Source: CALAED01 sp035765195
Lineage (GTDB): Bacteria > Actinomycetota > Actinomycetes > Streptosporangiales > Streptosporangiaceae
DNA length: 64,000 bases
Direction of reading: 5' to 3'
Assembly (NCBI GenBank): GCA_035765195.1
Contig: DASTYC010000010.1
Coordinates: forward strand, 1 to 64,000
Positions 25,155 to 34,056 of the stretch are shown piece after piece. The notes beneath the pieces are model-generated. The model had not been told where the DNA came from. It ran no database searches and was given only the letters and a program-made list of their open reading frames with translations. The position numbers and the translations under genes were made by a program. Numbering within the stretch: position 1 is the first letter of the stretch; the number at the start of each line of letters is the position of its first letter.

Positions 25155-26195
25155 TCAGCGGTAGACGACCGCGTGGGAGCTGCCCAACTCCGGCCTGATC
25201 GTGGCCGCGATCTGGCCCGTGTTGTTGAGGTCGGCGAAGTCGCCGTTGGCGCCGACGCCCCGCTTGGTCAGGTCGGTCAGCACGCCATGCCGCCACAAGG
25301 CGGGACGCTCGCTGCCGTCCGTGGCGTGCGAGACGGCGAGGATCTGCCCTCGATCGTTGATCGCCACGAGGTGAGTGAACGCGCCGCCGAGCGTGCCGAC
25401 GTCGGTCGCGATCCGCTTCCGCCAGAGGGTGCCGCGCTCGCGCTGGTCCGCCGAGTACGTCCAGCCGATCACCCAGCCCCGAGCGTTGATGCCGTAGGTG
25501 TTGCTGCGGTCGAACGGACCCGCGCCGAGGTCGGTGACCTTGCCGCGGTACCAGACCGAGGCGTGATATCCGTCCGTGCCGTGTACGCGGCCGCCCGCGA
25601 CCTGTCCACGGTTGTTGATGTCCGCCACGCTGTTCAGCGGCAACTCGCGCATGCGCCCCTTCGACCACAGGAATGACGCGTACCTGCTGTCGGCTGTATC
25701 GCTCATGCCGACGATCTGTCCACGGTCGTTGATGGCGGTCGGATAGCTGAACGCGCCGCCCAGCGTGCCCAGATCGGTCAGCTTGCCGGCACGCCACAGG
25801 TAGGCATTGTTGGCGTCGTCCCTGGTTCCGACGATCTGTCCCTTGTTGTTGATGTCCGTCGGCCGGAACGAGCCGAGGTCGGTCATCTTTCCGTTGCGCC
25901 ATAGGAAGCCGTGGAAGATGTAATCGCCGGCCAGGGAGCTGCTTCCCACCACCGCGCCCCGGTCGTTCATGGCGGTGGCATAGCTGATACGGCCGCCCAG
26001 CGTGCCCAGATCGACGAGACGGTATCGCTTGGCCGATCCGAAAGCCGATCCGAAGGCCGATCCGTTCGTCGACAGATGGGTCGATCCTGCGACCGCTTTA
26101 TGCACCCCGGCGCCGGCGGCGGGCGCCGCCGCCGGCGTGAGAGCGAGCGCAGCCAACGCCAATACCGAAATTGCCCCGATCGATGCCCGTCGCAT
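25155..26195 (-). CDS. Secreted HAF-repeat protein
   Basis: 346 aa from ATG at 26195, with AAGGAG upstream. A signal peptide (RASIGAISVLALAALALTP...AAGA) covers residues 1-28. It contains about seven HAF-type repeats built on (V/T)DLGTLGG-x-SYATAINDRGQIVG, for example at about 62, 145 and 270. Such repeats fold into a propeller. A 4-residue repeat GSAF occurs three times near residue 48. Function unknown. Confidence 0.8.
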   Translation of the reverse strand: MRRASIGAISVLALAALALTPAAAPAAGAGVHKAVAGSTHLSTNGSAFGSAFGSAKRYRLVDLGTLGGRISYATAMNDRGAVVGSSSLAGDYIFHGFLWRNGKMTDLGSFRPTDINNKGQIVGTRDDANNAYLWRAGKLTDLGTLGGAFSYPTAINDRGQIVGMSDTADSRYASFLWSKGRMRELPLNSVADINNRGQVAGGRVHGTDGYHASVWYRGKVTDLGAGPFDRSNTYGINARGWVIGWTYSADQRERGTLWRKRIATDVGTLGGAFTHLVAINDRGQILAVSHATDGSERPALWRHGVLTDLTKRGVGANGDFADLNNTGQIAATIRPELGSSHAVVYR

Positions 26196-27017
26196 CCCTG
26201 CGTCTCCTTGATGAGCGCGGTCGCACTTCGTGTTCGTGTGTGAACCAGGAGCAGGGGCGCCTTGATATCGGCCTGGAGGATCGTTGTGGAGGGCAGCGAC
26301 CGCTTCGACCCTTCGCCTTCTTATTACTCTCGCCCGCTGGCCGGCATAGGGCCGAAAGACCCATTGGAGCCGGCCTAAAGGTCCCCGCCCGACGACGCCG
26401 CGGGACGCTCCGAAAAGGGCCCTTACCCGCGACGGCGGATCCGACAAGGCGGACGAGATAGGGCACGATCCGACACATCATGAAATCGCCCCGCGACCTG
26501 GGGCGAGCCCGCGACCGCGAACCCGGAGATCTCGCGACGGACCCCTCGGCGGGATTTCGATCGTGACCCGCTCGTAACGTTGTGTGCCTCTTGCGTGTCA
26601 TGTGACGCAGAAGGATCCGCGATCGTGCGGCATGGTGTGATCGTCGTGGGTTGGCAACCATGCCGGAGCGTCCGGCGGTGCCCATTTGCGGGGCCGGCGT
26701 CGCGAGACATGGCCATCTCTCGCGCTTTCGCAGCCCCGTACCGTAAACAGCTTAGTGATGTCGACATCACCCAAGTCAACAAGCTCCGCCACAAAGCGAT
26801 GCCCGGCGGTATGCGCAGAGCCGGATGGCTATTCCCAATCGCCGGGGCGCATGCGGCGCCACCTGCGAAAATCGATGCAAAGGCCGCCCCAAATAAAATC
26901 TCTCGGCGGCCCGGTGCGGCCTGTACCAAATACCGGCGGTTGCTCCACCATAACTGGCAGCATGTGCCACGACCATAGAAGTGCATGCCGGGGAATCGGC
27001 GAGGAAAGCGGCGGATA
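26196..27017. promoter_or_regulatory. Long intergenic region with a perfect 16-bp palindrome
   Basis: 822 nt without a supported gene between divergent genes. GTGATGTCGACATCAC (26755-26770) is a perfect palindrome, about 250 nt before the gene at 27018, and is the most operator-like sequence in the window outside the cellulase box. The rest is ordinary GC-rich sequence; no RNA family was recognised. Confidence 0.45.
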
Positions 27018-28286
27018 ATGATCAATCAACTCCCGCAGGGTTCGGCGCGAGAAGACTTTCTCGAACAGTTGAACGATTTCTACGCCGCTTGTGGACGACC
27101 GCGCTATAAGGAGGTCGCCGAGATCTCCGAGCGGTTGGACGACCTGTATCCCCTGGAGGGCGACCGCAGGCGCGATCTGCCGACCCTGTCGCCCAGCGGG
27201 ATATCCGAGGTGCTCGGCGGACGCCGCAAGAACCTTCCCTCCGCCGGCTGGCTCGCCGCTTTCGTGCTGTCGTGCCAGCGACGCGCCTGGGAGTTGGGCG
27301 CCCTCGACAAGGATCCCGGGGTCGCCACGCTGCCCGATTGGCAGCGCAGGTTGACGCAGGCGCTCGGACGAGGCAACTCGGCAGGGACCAAGCAGTCCGG
27401 CGGCCCGCCCCCGGCCGGTCAGCCGGTGATCAGTCAGCCGCCGACTCAGCCGTCGATCGGTCCGCCCCCGGCCGGTCCGCCGCCTCCGGACGCTTCCGCC
27501 ACCCGCTCGCCGCGGCCCCGCCCAGACGACCGCGACACCGGCCAGGCCGACGACGAACCGCCCGAGCCGCCGCCAGGCCCCTCGGCGCGCCTCGATGCCG
27601 GCGGGGGCAACGTCCATCGCATCGGCGGCGGGGGCCGTGTCCGGGCCCGCGACGGTGCGGCGCCTGGGCGCGTGGCCGCTCGCACGGTAGGCCGCGGCGG
27701 CGGGGCGCAGCTGCGTTCGGTGGTGGGCCTGGCGGCGGTGAGTGTTCCCGCCGTCGACGAGGATGTCGCGAGGTCGGCGATTCCGGTGCGGTTGCCGGCC
27801 GCGCTACGCGAGTACGTCGCCGGGTACGGGACGTACGGCAGTGGGCTGCTCGCCGACGCGCAGGCCGGGGCGGTCGACGCCGTGTACCGCCTGGCGGTGT
27901 TGCTGCTGGGCGCCGAGTCGGTGGACGGCGACGCGGAGGCGCAGCGGTTGCTGATCTACGCGGGCGCCGGCGACCACCGCGAGGCGCTCCACCTGCTCGC
28001 CGCGAACCCCGTACGGCTGGACCGGCTCGACGCGGCGAGCCACGCGTACGAACTGGCCGAGGCCGAGGCCGAGGCCGCGGCGGCCGGTGGGCACTGGGCC
28101 GCCGCGCTGGCCTTTTACGAATGCGCGGCGCGGTGCGGGCTGCCCGCGGCCTCGGTCAAGCTCGCCGACCGGCTGTTGGTCCAGGGTGAGGACGGGCAGG
28201 CCGTACGGTGGCTGGAGATCGCGGCTCAGCAGGGCGACGTCAGAGCCGAGATCCGCCTGGAAAGGCTTCGGCGGGCGGCCGGTTGA
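27018..28286 (+). CDS. HTH-like N-terminal / Sel1-TPR-like C-terminal protein
   Basis: 422 aa from ATG at 27018 (an ATG at 26985 is possible). Residues 1-110 (LNDFYAACGRPRYKEVAEIS, then LPTLSPSGISEVLGGRRKNL and WLAAFVLSCQRRA) look like the N-terminal DNA-binding-type domain seen in many Streptosporangiales regulators. Residues 115-215 are a Pro-rich linker. From about 255 there are Sel1/TPR-like helical repeats (AVYRLAVLLLGAE, AALAFYECAARCGLPAASVK, QAVRWLEIAAQQGDVRAEIR). A signalling or scaffold role is plausible. No partner gene is adjacent. Confidence 0.6.
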   Translation: MINQLPQGSAREDFLEQLNDFYAACGRPRYKEVAEISERLDDLYPLEGDRRRDLPTLSPSGISEVLGGRRKNLPSAGWLAAFVLSCQRRAWELGALDKDPGVATLPDWQRRLTQALGRGNSAGTKQSGGPPPAGQPVISQPPTQPSIGPPPAGPPPPDASATRSPRPRPDDRDTGQADDEPPEPPPGPSARLDAGGGNVHRIGGGGRVRARDGAAPGRVAARTVGRGGGAQLRSVVGLAAVSVPAVDEDVARSAIPVRLPAALREYVAGYGTYGSGLLADAQAGAVDAVYRLAVLLLGAESVDGDAEAQRLLIYAGAGDHREALHLLAANPVRLDRLDAASHAYELAEAEAEAAAAGGHWAAALAFYECAARCGLPAASVKLADRLLVQGEDGQAVRWLEIAAQQGDVRAEIRLERLRRAAG

Positions 28287-28386
28287 TCTCCGGCTGCGGT
28301 GCGCTTCGGGGTGGACCGGCGGCGGTCCCCGCGGTCGGCCCGGCTCGCCGCACGGCCTGAGGCGGTGAGCCGAGACATGACACCGC

Positions 28387-28854
28387 CTATGCCGGCCCGT
28401 CCGTGCGCTTCAGCTCGGCGTCGATGGCATCGAGCCAGTCTCCGGTGCCCCGCTCCCGCCAGTCCGGGTCTTCCCGGCCGTCGAGGAAGGTGCCCTGCTC
28501 CGTGAGCAGCAGCCGGGTGCCGCCGCCGTCGGCGCCGCTGAACTCCACCGTGGTGAGCGACACGGTCGCCACATCCTCGTCGGCGTACAGCGTCGAGGTG
28601 TAGACGATCCGCTCGCCCGGGACGATGTCGCGATACCACGACTCGCAGGTCAGGTCCGGGCCGTCCGCGCGCCGAGCGCGGATGACCTCGCGTCCGCCGA
28701 CCCGGAAATCGAGCTCGTACTCGCCCTCCGGCGCGGCGAACCAGCGTGCCTTCGCCGCGGGGTCAGCCCACGCGGCGAACACGCGGGCGGGATCGACGGC
28801 GTAGTGACGTTCGAGGCCGAACGTGGCGTGCGTGACAGAGCGGTCGGTCATCAT
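28387..28854 (-). CDS. SRPBCC (AHSA1-type) family protein
   Basis: 155 aa from ATG at 28854, which overlaps the ArsR stop in ATGATG. A START-like fold with family phrases HYAVDPARVFAAWADPAAKARWF, EYELDFRVGGREV, YRDIVPGERIVYTSTLYADE and TRLLLTEQGTFLDG. SRPBCC proteins bind hydrophobic ligands. Pairs of ArsR regulator plus AHSA1 protein on overlapping genes are very common in actinobacteria, which supports the call. Confidence 0.85.
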   Translation of the reverse strand: MMTDRSVTHATFGLERHYAVDPARVFAAWADPAAKARWFAAPEGEYELDFRVGGREVIRARRADGPDLTCESWYRDIVPGERIVYTSTLYADEDVATVSLTTVEFSGADGGGTRLLLTEQGTFLDGREDPDWRERGTGDWLDAIDAELKRTDGPA

Positions 28855-29210
28855 GTGGTCCCTTCCTCGGTGTCCTCGGTGATCCCGGGCTGTTCCGCCA
28901 GGTAGTCGCCGAGCCGGTCGAGTCGGCGCTCCCACGCCGTGCGCTGGGCGACGATCCAGCCTTCGGCCGCACGCAGCGCGTCCGGCTCGATGTGACAGGT
29001 CCGGACGCGGCCGGCCTTCTCCGACCGGACCAGCCCGCATGTCTCGAGCACCTGCAGGTGCTGCATCACCGCGGGCAATGACATGGTGAGCGGCCGGGCC
29101 AGCTCGCTGACCGACGCCGGCCCGCGCACGAGTCGCGCGACCATCTCGCGCCGCGTCTCGTCGGCCAGGGCCTGGAAGACCCGGTCCAGCGACCCGTCAT
29201 ACTTAGGCAT
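28851..29210 (-). CDS. ArsR-type winged-helix repressor
   Basis: 119 aa from ATG at 29210 (MPKYDGSLDRVFQALADETR). The winged helix reads RREMVARLVRGPASVSELAR and SLPAVMQHLQVLETCGLVRS, a typical ArsR/SmtB reader without metal-binding Cys pairs. An upstream ATG at 29246 would add 12 residues, but those lie over the promoter and operator (29211-29250), so the shorter start is preferred and the mRNA is probably leaderless. Coupled to the SRPBCC gene by a 4-nt overlap. Confidence 0.85.
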   Translation of the reverse strand: MPKYDGSLDRVFQALADETRREMVARLVRGPASVSELARPLTMSLPAVMQHLQVLETCGLVRSEKAGRVRTCHIEPDALRAAEGWIVAQRTAWERRLDRLGDYLAEQPGITEDTEEGTT

Positions 29211-29250
29211 GTACTTAACTATGAGGTTCAACCGTTCAATAGTCAAGTAC
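29211..29250 (-). promoter_or_regulatory. Promoter and inverted-repeat operator of the ArsR/SRPBCC pair
   Basis: GTACTTAACTAT (29211-29222) and ATAGTCAAGTAC (29239-29250) are inverted repeats with 11 of 12 positions matching. On the coding strand TTGACT is followed 17 nt later by CATAGT, which would put the transcript start at or next to the ATG at 29210. The repeat covers both promoter elements, as expected for autorepression. Confidence 0.65.
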
Positions 29251-29447
29251 TCGCTTAACTAACTCCGGCCGCGGCCGCCTGCCGTGCGGCCGCCGGAGGC
29301 GTGCAGAACCCGGGGGCCGCAGGGCCGATCGCATGATGAGAAACGAAGCGGCCGCGGCGACGGCGCTGTGCCGGCCGTCGCCGCGGCGCGCGGGGCTGGT
29401 GGTTCCGCGCCGTCAAGGCGCCCGCTCAGCCCTTGCCCGGCGCTTCG

Positions 29448-30023
29448 CTACCGCGTGGCGCAGATTGCGAAGGCGCGCACGTTCCAGTTCCGGGCGACGG
29501 CGCCGTTCTCGAATCCGGTGGCGGTGACGGTGGTGCCCGACGGAACTATCTCGTCGATGACCACGTCGCCGAGTCCGCCGTTGAGCAGTGCTCCGGCGCC
29601 GACCACGGCCTTGCCTGCCGGGCAGGTCGCGGTGATCGACTTGGCGTTGGAGTTGCTCGGGCTCGTCGCGGAGACGATCTGCAGTCCCGGCAGCGGGTTG
29701 GCGCAGATGGCGAAGGCGCGTACGTTCCAGTTGCGGGCGACGGCGCCGTTCTCGAATCCGGTGGCGGTGACGGTGGTCGCCGTCGGGCGCAGGTCGTCGA
29801 TGACCACGTCGCCGAGCCCGCCGGTGAGTTGCGCTCCGGCGCCGACCACGGCCTTGCCGGCCGGGCAGGTGGCGGTGATCGACTTGGCGTTGGAGTTGGT
29901 GGGGCTCGTCGCGGAGACGATCTGCAGTCCGGGTACGGCGGCCGATGCCGGGCCGGCAAGTGCCGTGCTCGCGACGGCGAGGCCGAGTAGGCAGGAAGAG
30001 ACACAAGCTATGCTGCGGCGCAT
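29448..30023 (-). CDS. Secreted protein made of two near-identical repeats
   Basis: 191 aa from ATG at 30023. Signal peptide RRSIACVSSCLLGLAVASTALAG covers about 1-27. The mature part is a tandem duplication of an 80-residue unit running from GLQIVSATSP through SITATCPAGKAVVGAGA to GAVARNWNVRAFAIC. The copies differ at only about ten positions. Each unit has two Cys that could form a disulfide. The fold is probably a small beta domain. Function unknown; the very recent duplication is unusual. Confidence 0.75.
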   Translation of the reverse strand: MRRSIACVSSCLLGLAVASTALAGPASAAVPGLQIVSATSPTNSNAKSITATCPAGKAVVGAGAQLTGGLGDVVIDDLRPTATTVTATGFENGAVARNWNVRAFAICANPLPGLQIVSATSPSNSNAKSITATCPAGKAVVGAGALLNGGLGDVVIDEIVPSGTTVTATGFENGAVARNWNVRAFAICATR

Positions 30024-30454
30024 GCAATGCTCCTGATGTATTCCGATGTGCCACGCCGCGCCGTGTCCTTGAGCAGTTCTCGAGGACCTCGTACGTGTAC
30101 TACGGCCCGAGCCATTCGCTCGTCGAAGAAATCCCCGTACGCGAGCGTGGCAACTTTCCCTTCAGCGGAGCGTCGGCGACGCTCCATCGCCGCTTAGGCT
30201 AACACGCTTTGACACGTAGAGTTAGTAAATAACTACAGATAGTAACTAGTCCATTCGAGGCTTGACTCTCGGTTCCGGGTGATGCATGCCGCACCCCTCA
30301 TACGGCAGTGCCATGCGGTCGAATACGGCATCAACCAGCCCGAACCGCCGCGCTGATGCGGCTGCCGCGTGCCCAAATCCGCGAGGCCAAAACCGCCGCG
30401 CGGCCTCCGAACGGTGGATGCCGATACGAGAATCCGCCCGCGGCACATTGGTTC
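30024..30454. other. Upstream region of the repeat protein with a hairpin
   Basis: About 430 nt without a supported gene. GGAGCGTC (30167-30174) GGC GACGCTCC (30178-30185) is a perfect 8-bp hairpin in the leader of the secreted repeat protein. An AT-rich patch at 30205-30250 includes TTGACA. No RNA family recognised. Confidence 0.4.
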
Positions 30455-30640
30455 TCACGCCGACAGAACTTCGATTCGTCGTACGACTTCATCCAGCGGC
30501 GCGGAGGCATCGATCTCGACAGTGGCCGACTTTCGCAACAACGGCTCGATCGTGACGAGATGGCGCACGATGAGGTCCCTCTCGTGCGGGGCCTTGCCAT
30601 AGGAATTGGTGGTCCCGACAATCCCCGTGACCAACGCCGG
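30455..30640 (-). pseudogene. 3' remnant of a P-loop kinase-like gene
   Basis: The minus-strand frame reads HERDLIVRHLVTIEPLLRKS, then ATVEIDASAPLDEVVRRIEV, which resembles the last 50 residues of small P-loop kinase/AAA proteins of actinomycetes (last helix 'APLDEVV'). Nothing resembling a Walker A or a lid domain precedes it. The segment ends next to the WYL regulator, so most of the gene appears to have been lost. Confidence 0.35.
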
Positions 30641-30696
30641 TGAGCAAAACCCGACACAGTACGCCGACGAACGTCCGGCACCCTTCCTCATGGGCG

Positions 30697-31659
30697 TCAA
30701 AGAGCGGTCGTGGCGCGGCGGTAGCGCTCGGACAACTCGCCGACCAAGGCGCGCAGCTCAGGTGGGTCGTCGATGGTGAAGTCGATGCCGAGCAGGCCGA
30801 CGTAGACGGCCATCGTTTCGAGAGCGTCGGCGCCCGTGTGCAGGACGCAGGTGCGCTCGTCGACCGCCTCGACCGTGCCGATCGAGGCGTTGATGCGTTC
30901 GGTGACCCGTTCGGCGGGCGCGTGCACGGTGATCCGGGCCCGGTATCGCCACCCGGCCGCCGAGACGCCCCGCATGATGTGGTCCGCCGCGTCGCCGGGC
31001 GGCTCACGCGGGGTGAAGCGCGGCCCGGCCGGGAGCCGCGGGGCGATCCGGTCGACCCGGAACGTGCGCCAGTCGGACCGATCGACGTCCCAGGCCAGCA
31101 GGTACCAGCGGCGGCCCCAGTTGACCAGCCGGTACGGCTCGACGACGCGCAGGCCCTCGGCGCCCTCGTGGGTGCGGTAGTCGAAACGCAGCCGCTCATG
31201 GTCGCGGCAGGCCCCGGCCAGCGTGGTGAGCACGCCGGGGTCGGCGAGCGGCCGCGGCCCGTCGCGGCCGACAGACACCGTATAGGTCTGCAGCGCCTGC
31301 ACCCGGCGGCGCAGCCGTGCCGGCAGCACCTGTTCCAGCTTGGCCAGCGCGCGCAGCGAGGTCTCCTCGATCCCGGCGACGGTGCCGCCGGCCGCCGTGC
31401 GCAGCCCGAGCGCCACCGCGACCGCCTCCTCGTCGTCGAGCAGGAGCGGCGGCATGGCCGTGCCCGCGGCGAGCCGGTAACCCCCGGCCGACCCGCGGGT
31501 CGCCTGCACCGGGTAGCCGAGGTCGCGCAGCCGCTCGATGTCCTTGCGGACCGTACGGGTGCTCACGTCGAGGCGTTCGGCCAGCATGGCGCCGGTCCAG
31601 TCGCGGGGGGTCTGGAGCAGGGACAGCAGCCGCAGCAGCCGCGCCGAAGTTTCCAACAC
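30697..31659 (-). CDS. WYL-domain transcriptional regulator (YafY type)
   Basis: 320 aa from GTG at 31659. Residues 1-60 form an HTH_11 winged helix (ARLLRLLSLLQTPRDWTGAM, then LDVSTRTVRKDIERLRDLGY). The WYL ligand domain follows at about 150-230 (FDYRTHEGAEGLRVVEPYRL, VNWGRRWYLLAWDVDRSDWR) and then a WCX extension. It is divergently transcribed from a VOC gene 131 nt away, the usual target of such regulators in actinobacteria. Confidence 0.9.
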   Translation of the reverse strand: MLETSARLLRLLSLLQTPRDWTGAMLAERLDVSTRTVRKDIERLRDLGYPVQATRGSAGGYRLAAGTAMPPLLLDDEEAVAVALGLRTAAGGTVAGIEETSLRALAKLEQVLPARLRRRVQALQTYTVSVGRDGPRPLADPGVLTTLAGACRDHERLRFDYRTHEGAEGLRVVEPYRLVNWGRRWYLLAWDVDRSDWRTFRVDRIAPRLPAGPRFTPREPPGDAADHIMRGVSAAGWRYRARITVHAPAERVTERINASIGTVEAVDERTCVLHTGADALETMAVYVGLLGIDFTIDDPPELRALVGELSERYRRATTAL

Positions 31660-31790
31660 GCTGACGAGTATGCCGCTCCTTTAGGAACGATCTGGACCTA
31701 ATGGCCGCCTAGTGTCGAGGCATCGGCAGCGAACATCCGCCGCTTTCGTACGACGAATTCACCGCAGACACATGCAAAGGACGAGGTGCC

Positions 31791-32162
31791 ATGGACTGGA
31801 AGCTGGAACTGGTGGCCGTGCCCGTCTCGGACGTGGACCGCGCGAAGGACTTCTACACCAGGCAGGTCGGGTTCAACGCCGATCACGACCACACCATCAG
31901 CGAGGACCTGCGTTTCATTCAGCTCACGCCGCCGGGATCGGCATGCTCGATCGCACTGGGCAAGGGGATCGTGGAGGCGGAGCCCGGCTCGGTCAAGGGT
32001 CTGCAGATCGTCGTGGACGATGTGGCCGCCGCGCGAGCTCAGCTCATCGAGCGGGGCGTGGCGGCCAGCGAGGTCCAGGACTTCCCCTGGGGCCTGTTCG
32101 TCTTCTTCAACGATCCCGACGGCAACGGCTGGGCCCTCCAGCAGATGAAGCCGCAGAGCTGA
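31791..32162 (+). CDS. VOC (glyoxalase/dioxygenase fold) family protein
   Basis: 123 aa. Repeated beta-alpha-beta-beta-beta modules: MDWKLELVAVPVSDVDRAKD, FYTRQVGFNADHDH, GLQIVVDDVAAARAQLIERG and FVFFNDPDGNGWALQQMKP. The usual second-sphere His/Glu positions are partly changed, so metal binding is unsure. It is probably controlled by the divergent WYL regulator. Substrate unknown; resistance or detoxification roles are common. Confidence 0.85.
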   Translation: MDWKLELVAVPVSDVDRAKDFYTRQVGFNADHDHTISEDLRFIQLTPPGSACSIALGKGIVEAEPGSVKGLQIVVDDVAAARAQLIERGVAASEVQDFPWGLFVFFNDPDGNGWALQQMKPQS

Positions 32163-32249
32163 CCTCTTTGCCGGCCCGGACGGGGGCTCGCCCGCCCGGG
32201 CCGCAGCGGGGTTGGCAGGACGCCACCCGAGTGGAAGGCTCTTGAGGCC

Positions 32250-33200
32250 GTGAGGACGCCGACGACGGGGGCGACGCGGGCGAGGCCGGCCTGCCGCCTC
32301 CTGCTCCCGCTCCTGTTCGTGCTCGCGGTGCTGAGCGGATGCTCCGGCTCCGCGGACACCCCGGCCGTGCCGCCCACCTCGGCAGCGCCGGGCGCGTCCG
32401 GCGCGACGGCGAGGGCCGTCGCGCCGAGCACGGCGCCGGCCGCCAGCGGGTTCCTCGTCATCGGCGACTTCGGTACGGCGGATCGGGAGCAGCGATCCAT
32501 CGCGCGTGCGATGACCGAGTGGGCCGCGGCGCCCGGGCATCGCACGGACGCGATCGTGACCACCGGCGACAACGTCTACCCCGATGGCGCGCCGGGGCTC
32601 TTCCGCGACGCCCTGGACGAGCCGTACTCCGCCTTGCGCCGGTCGGCGCCGATGTGGGCCACGCTCGGCAACCACGACGTGGCCGCCGGCCACGGATCGA
32701 CCCAGCTGCGCCACCTCGGGCTGCCCTCGCTGCCGTACCGCAAGCGGCTGGCCGGGGCGGAACTGCTGTTCGTGGACGCCAACCGCGTCGACAGCGCGCA
32801 GGCGCGCTGGCTGGAGGAGCGGCTGGCGGCCCCGGGCCCGCCGCTGCGCGTCGTCGCCTTCCACCAGCCCGCGTGGTCGTGTTCGAGGCACGGCTCGACC
32901 CGCGCCGTGGACCGGCTGTGGGTGCCGATCTTCGAGCGCCATCGCGTCGCGCTCGTGCTGAACGGACACGATCACAACTACCAGCGCTTCGTCTCGGGCC
33001 GCGGCGTCACCTACGTCGTCACGGGCGGCGGCGGCGCCGACCTGTATCCCGTCAAGGACGGTTGCGCCGAAACGCCGGACCGGGCCGCCGCCATCAGCCG
33101 GCATCACTTCACCGCGGTCCAGATCGCCGGGCGCACGATGACCCTTACCGCGGTCGCCGCCAACGGAGCCGTCCTCGATCGCGCCGTCATCCGCCGCTGA
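32250..33200 (+). CDS. Exported metallophosphoesterase lipoprotein
   Basis: 316 aa from GTG at 32250. Lipobox LSGC places the lipid Cys at 31. All calcineurin-like metal motifs are present: GDFG (72-75), GDNVYPDG (106 onward), GNHD (140-143), the His in FHQPAW (205) and GHDH (239-242) followed by NYQR and a VTGGGGADLYPV segment typical of purple-acid-phosphatase-type enzymes. It acts on the outer face of the membrane, probably on phosphomonoesters. Monocistronic. Confidence 0.9.
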   Translation: MRTPTTGATRARPACRLLLPLLFVLAVLSGCSGSADTPAVPPTSAAPGASGATARAVAPSTAPAASGFLVIGDFGTADREQRSIARAMTEWAAAPGHRTDAIVTTGDNVYPDGAPGLFRDALDEPYSALRRSAPMWATLGNHDVAAGHGSTQLRHLGLPSLPYRKRLAGAELLFVDANRVDSAQARWLEERLAAPGPPLRVVAFHQPAWSCSRHGSTRAVDRLWVPIFERHRVALVLNGHDHNYQRFVSGRGVTYVVTGGGGADLYPVKDGCAETPDRAAAISRHHFTAVQIAGRTMTLTAVAANGAVLDRAVIRR

Positions 33201-33273
33201 CCGGGAACGCCGCCGGGGAGCGGACCCGGCGGCGGCGGCCCGCCGCCGGGCGTGGACCGCCCGCCCCGGAGGA

Positions 33274-33303
33274 CGATCAGTCGTAGCGCGATCAGTCGTA
33301 GCG
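33274..33303. repeat. Perfect 15-bp tandem duplication across the permease stop codon
   Basis: CGATCAGTCGTAGCG occurs at 33274-33288 and again at 33289-33303. The inner copy encodes the end RRYD-stop of the ABC-2 permease; the outer one is downstream and untranslated. Confidence 0.8.
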
Positions 33304-34056
33304 GCGGATGAGGCGCACGTTGAGGATGACCATCACCACCCCGAGCACCGCCACGACGCCGAACCCGCGCCCCAGCGCGACCCAGTCGAAGTCGTGCAGG
33401 ATCAGCGAACGCAACGCCTCCATCACGTACGTGACCGGATTGAAGGTCGCCGCGATCTCCATCGGCCGGGTCAGCAGATCGCGGGGCACGAAGTTGGGCG
33501 TCAGGAACAGCAGCGGGAAGAAGATGAGGCCCCCGGAGTTGGTCGCCGCGGCGCTGCGCGTCTTGAGCGCGATGAGCTGCATGAATCCGGAGAAGACCAC
33601 CGCCCACGCCGAGGTCAGCGCGACCAGCAGCACGAGCCCGAGCGGCCCGCTCGCGATGGAGATGCCGAACGGCAGCGACAGCAGCACCAGCAACACGGTG
33701 ATCGCCGCGCCCTTGACCGCCTCGGCGAGCAGCCGCCCGAACACGAGCGACGTGCGGGCGACCGGCGCCGCCCGCAGCTTGTCGAAGTAGCCGCCCTCGA
33801 TGTCTTCGATGAGGAAGAGCGCGGCCGTGCCGAACGAGGCCGCCAGCAGCAGCGAGCTCGGCAGCTGGAACGCGGCGTAGCTCTGCCCGTTCAAGAACCC
33901 GGTCGAGTCGGATGGGAAGATCCGCCCCGCCTGGCCGAAGTTGACGATCAGGAAGAACATCGGAATGAACAACGTCGGCGCTATCGCCTCGGGGGTGCGC
34001 AGCGAATCTCGCAGCGCCCGCCCGCCGAGCACGTTGGCCTGCTGGACGACGGTCAT
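33292..34056 (-). CDS. ABC-2 type exporter permease (DrrB-like)
   Basis: 254 aa. Six hydrophobic segments, with LLLAASFGTAALFLIEDIEG and a long middle segment VFGRLLAEAVKGAAITVLLV as in daunorubicin-type DrrB permeases. The C-terminal motif NFVPRDLLTRPMEIAATFNP, then VTYVMEALRSL, is strongly conserved in this family. Its ATG overlaps the last codons of the ATPase gene by 4 nt, so the two form a lipid or drug exporter. Substrate unknown. Confidence 0.9.
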   Translation of the reverse strand: MTVVQQANVLGGRALRDSLRTPEAIAPTLFIPMFFLIVNFGQAGRIFPSDSTGFLNGQSYAAFQLPSSLLLAASFGTAALFLIEDIEGGYFDKLRAAPVARTSLVFGRLLAEAVKGAAITVLLVLLSLPFGISIASGPLGLVLLVALTSAWAVVFSGFMQLIALKTRSAAATNSGGLIFFPLLFLTPNFVPRDLLTRPMEIAATFNPVTYVMEALRSLILHDFDWVALGRGFGVVAVLGVVMVILNVRLIRRYD

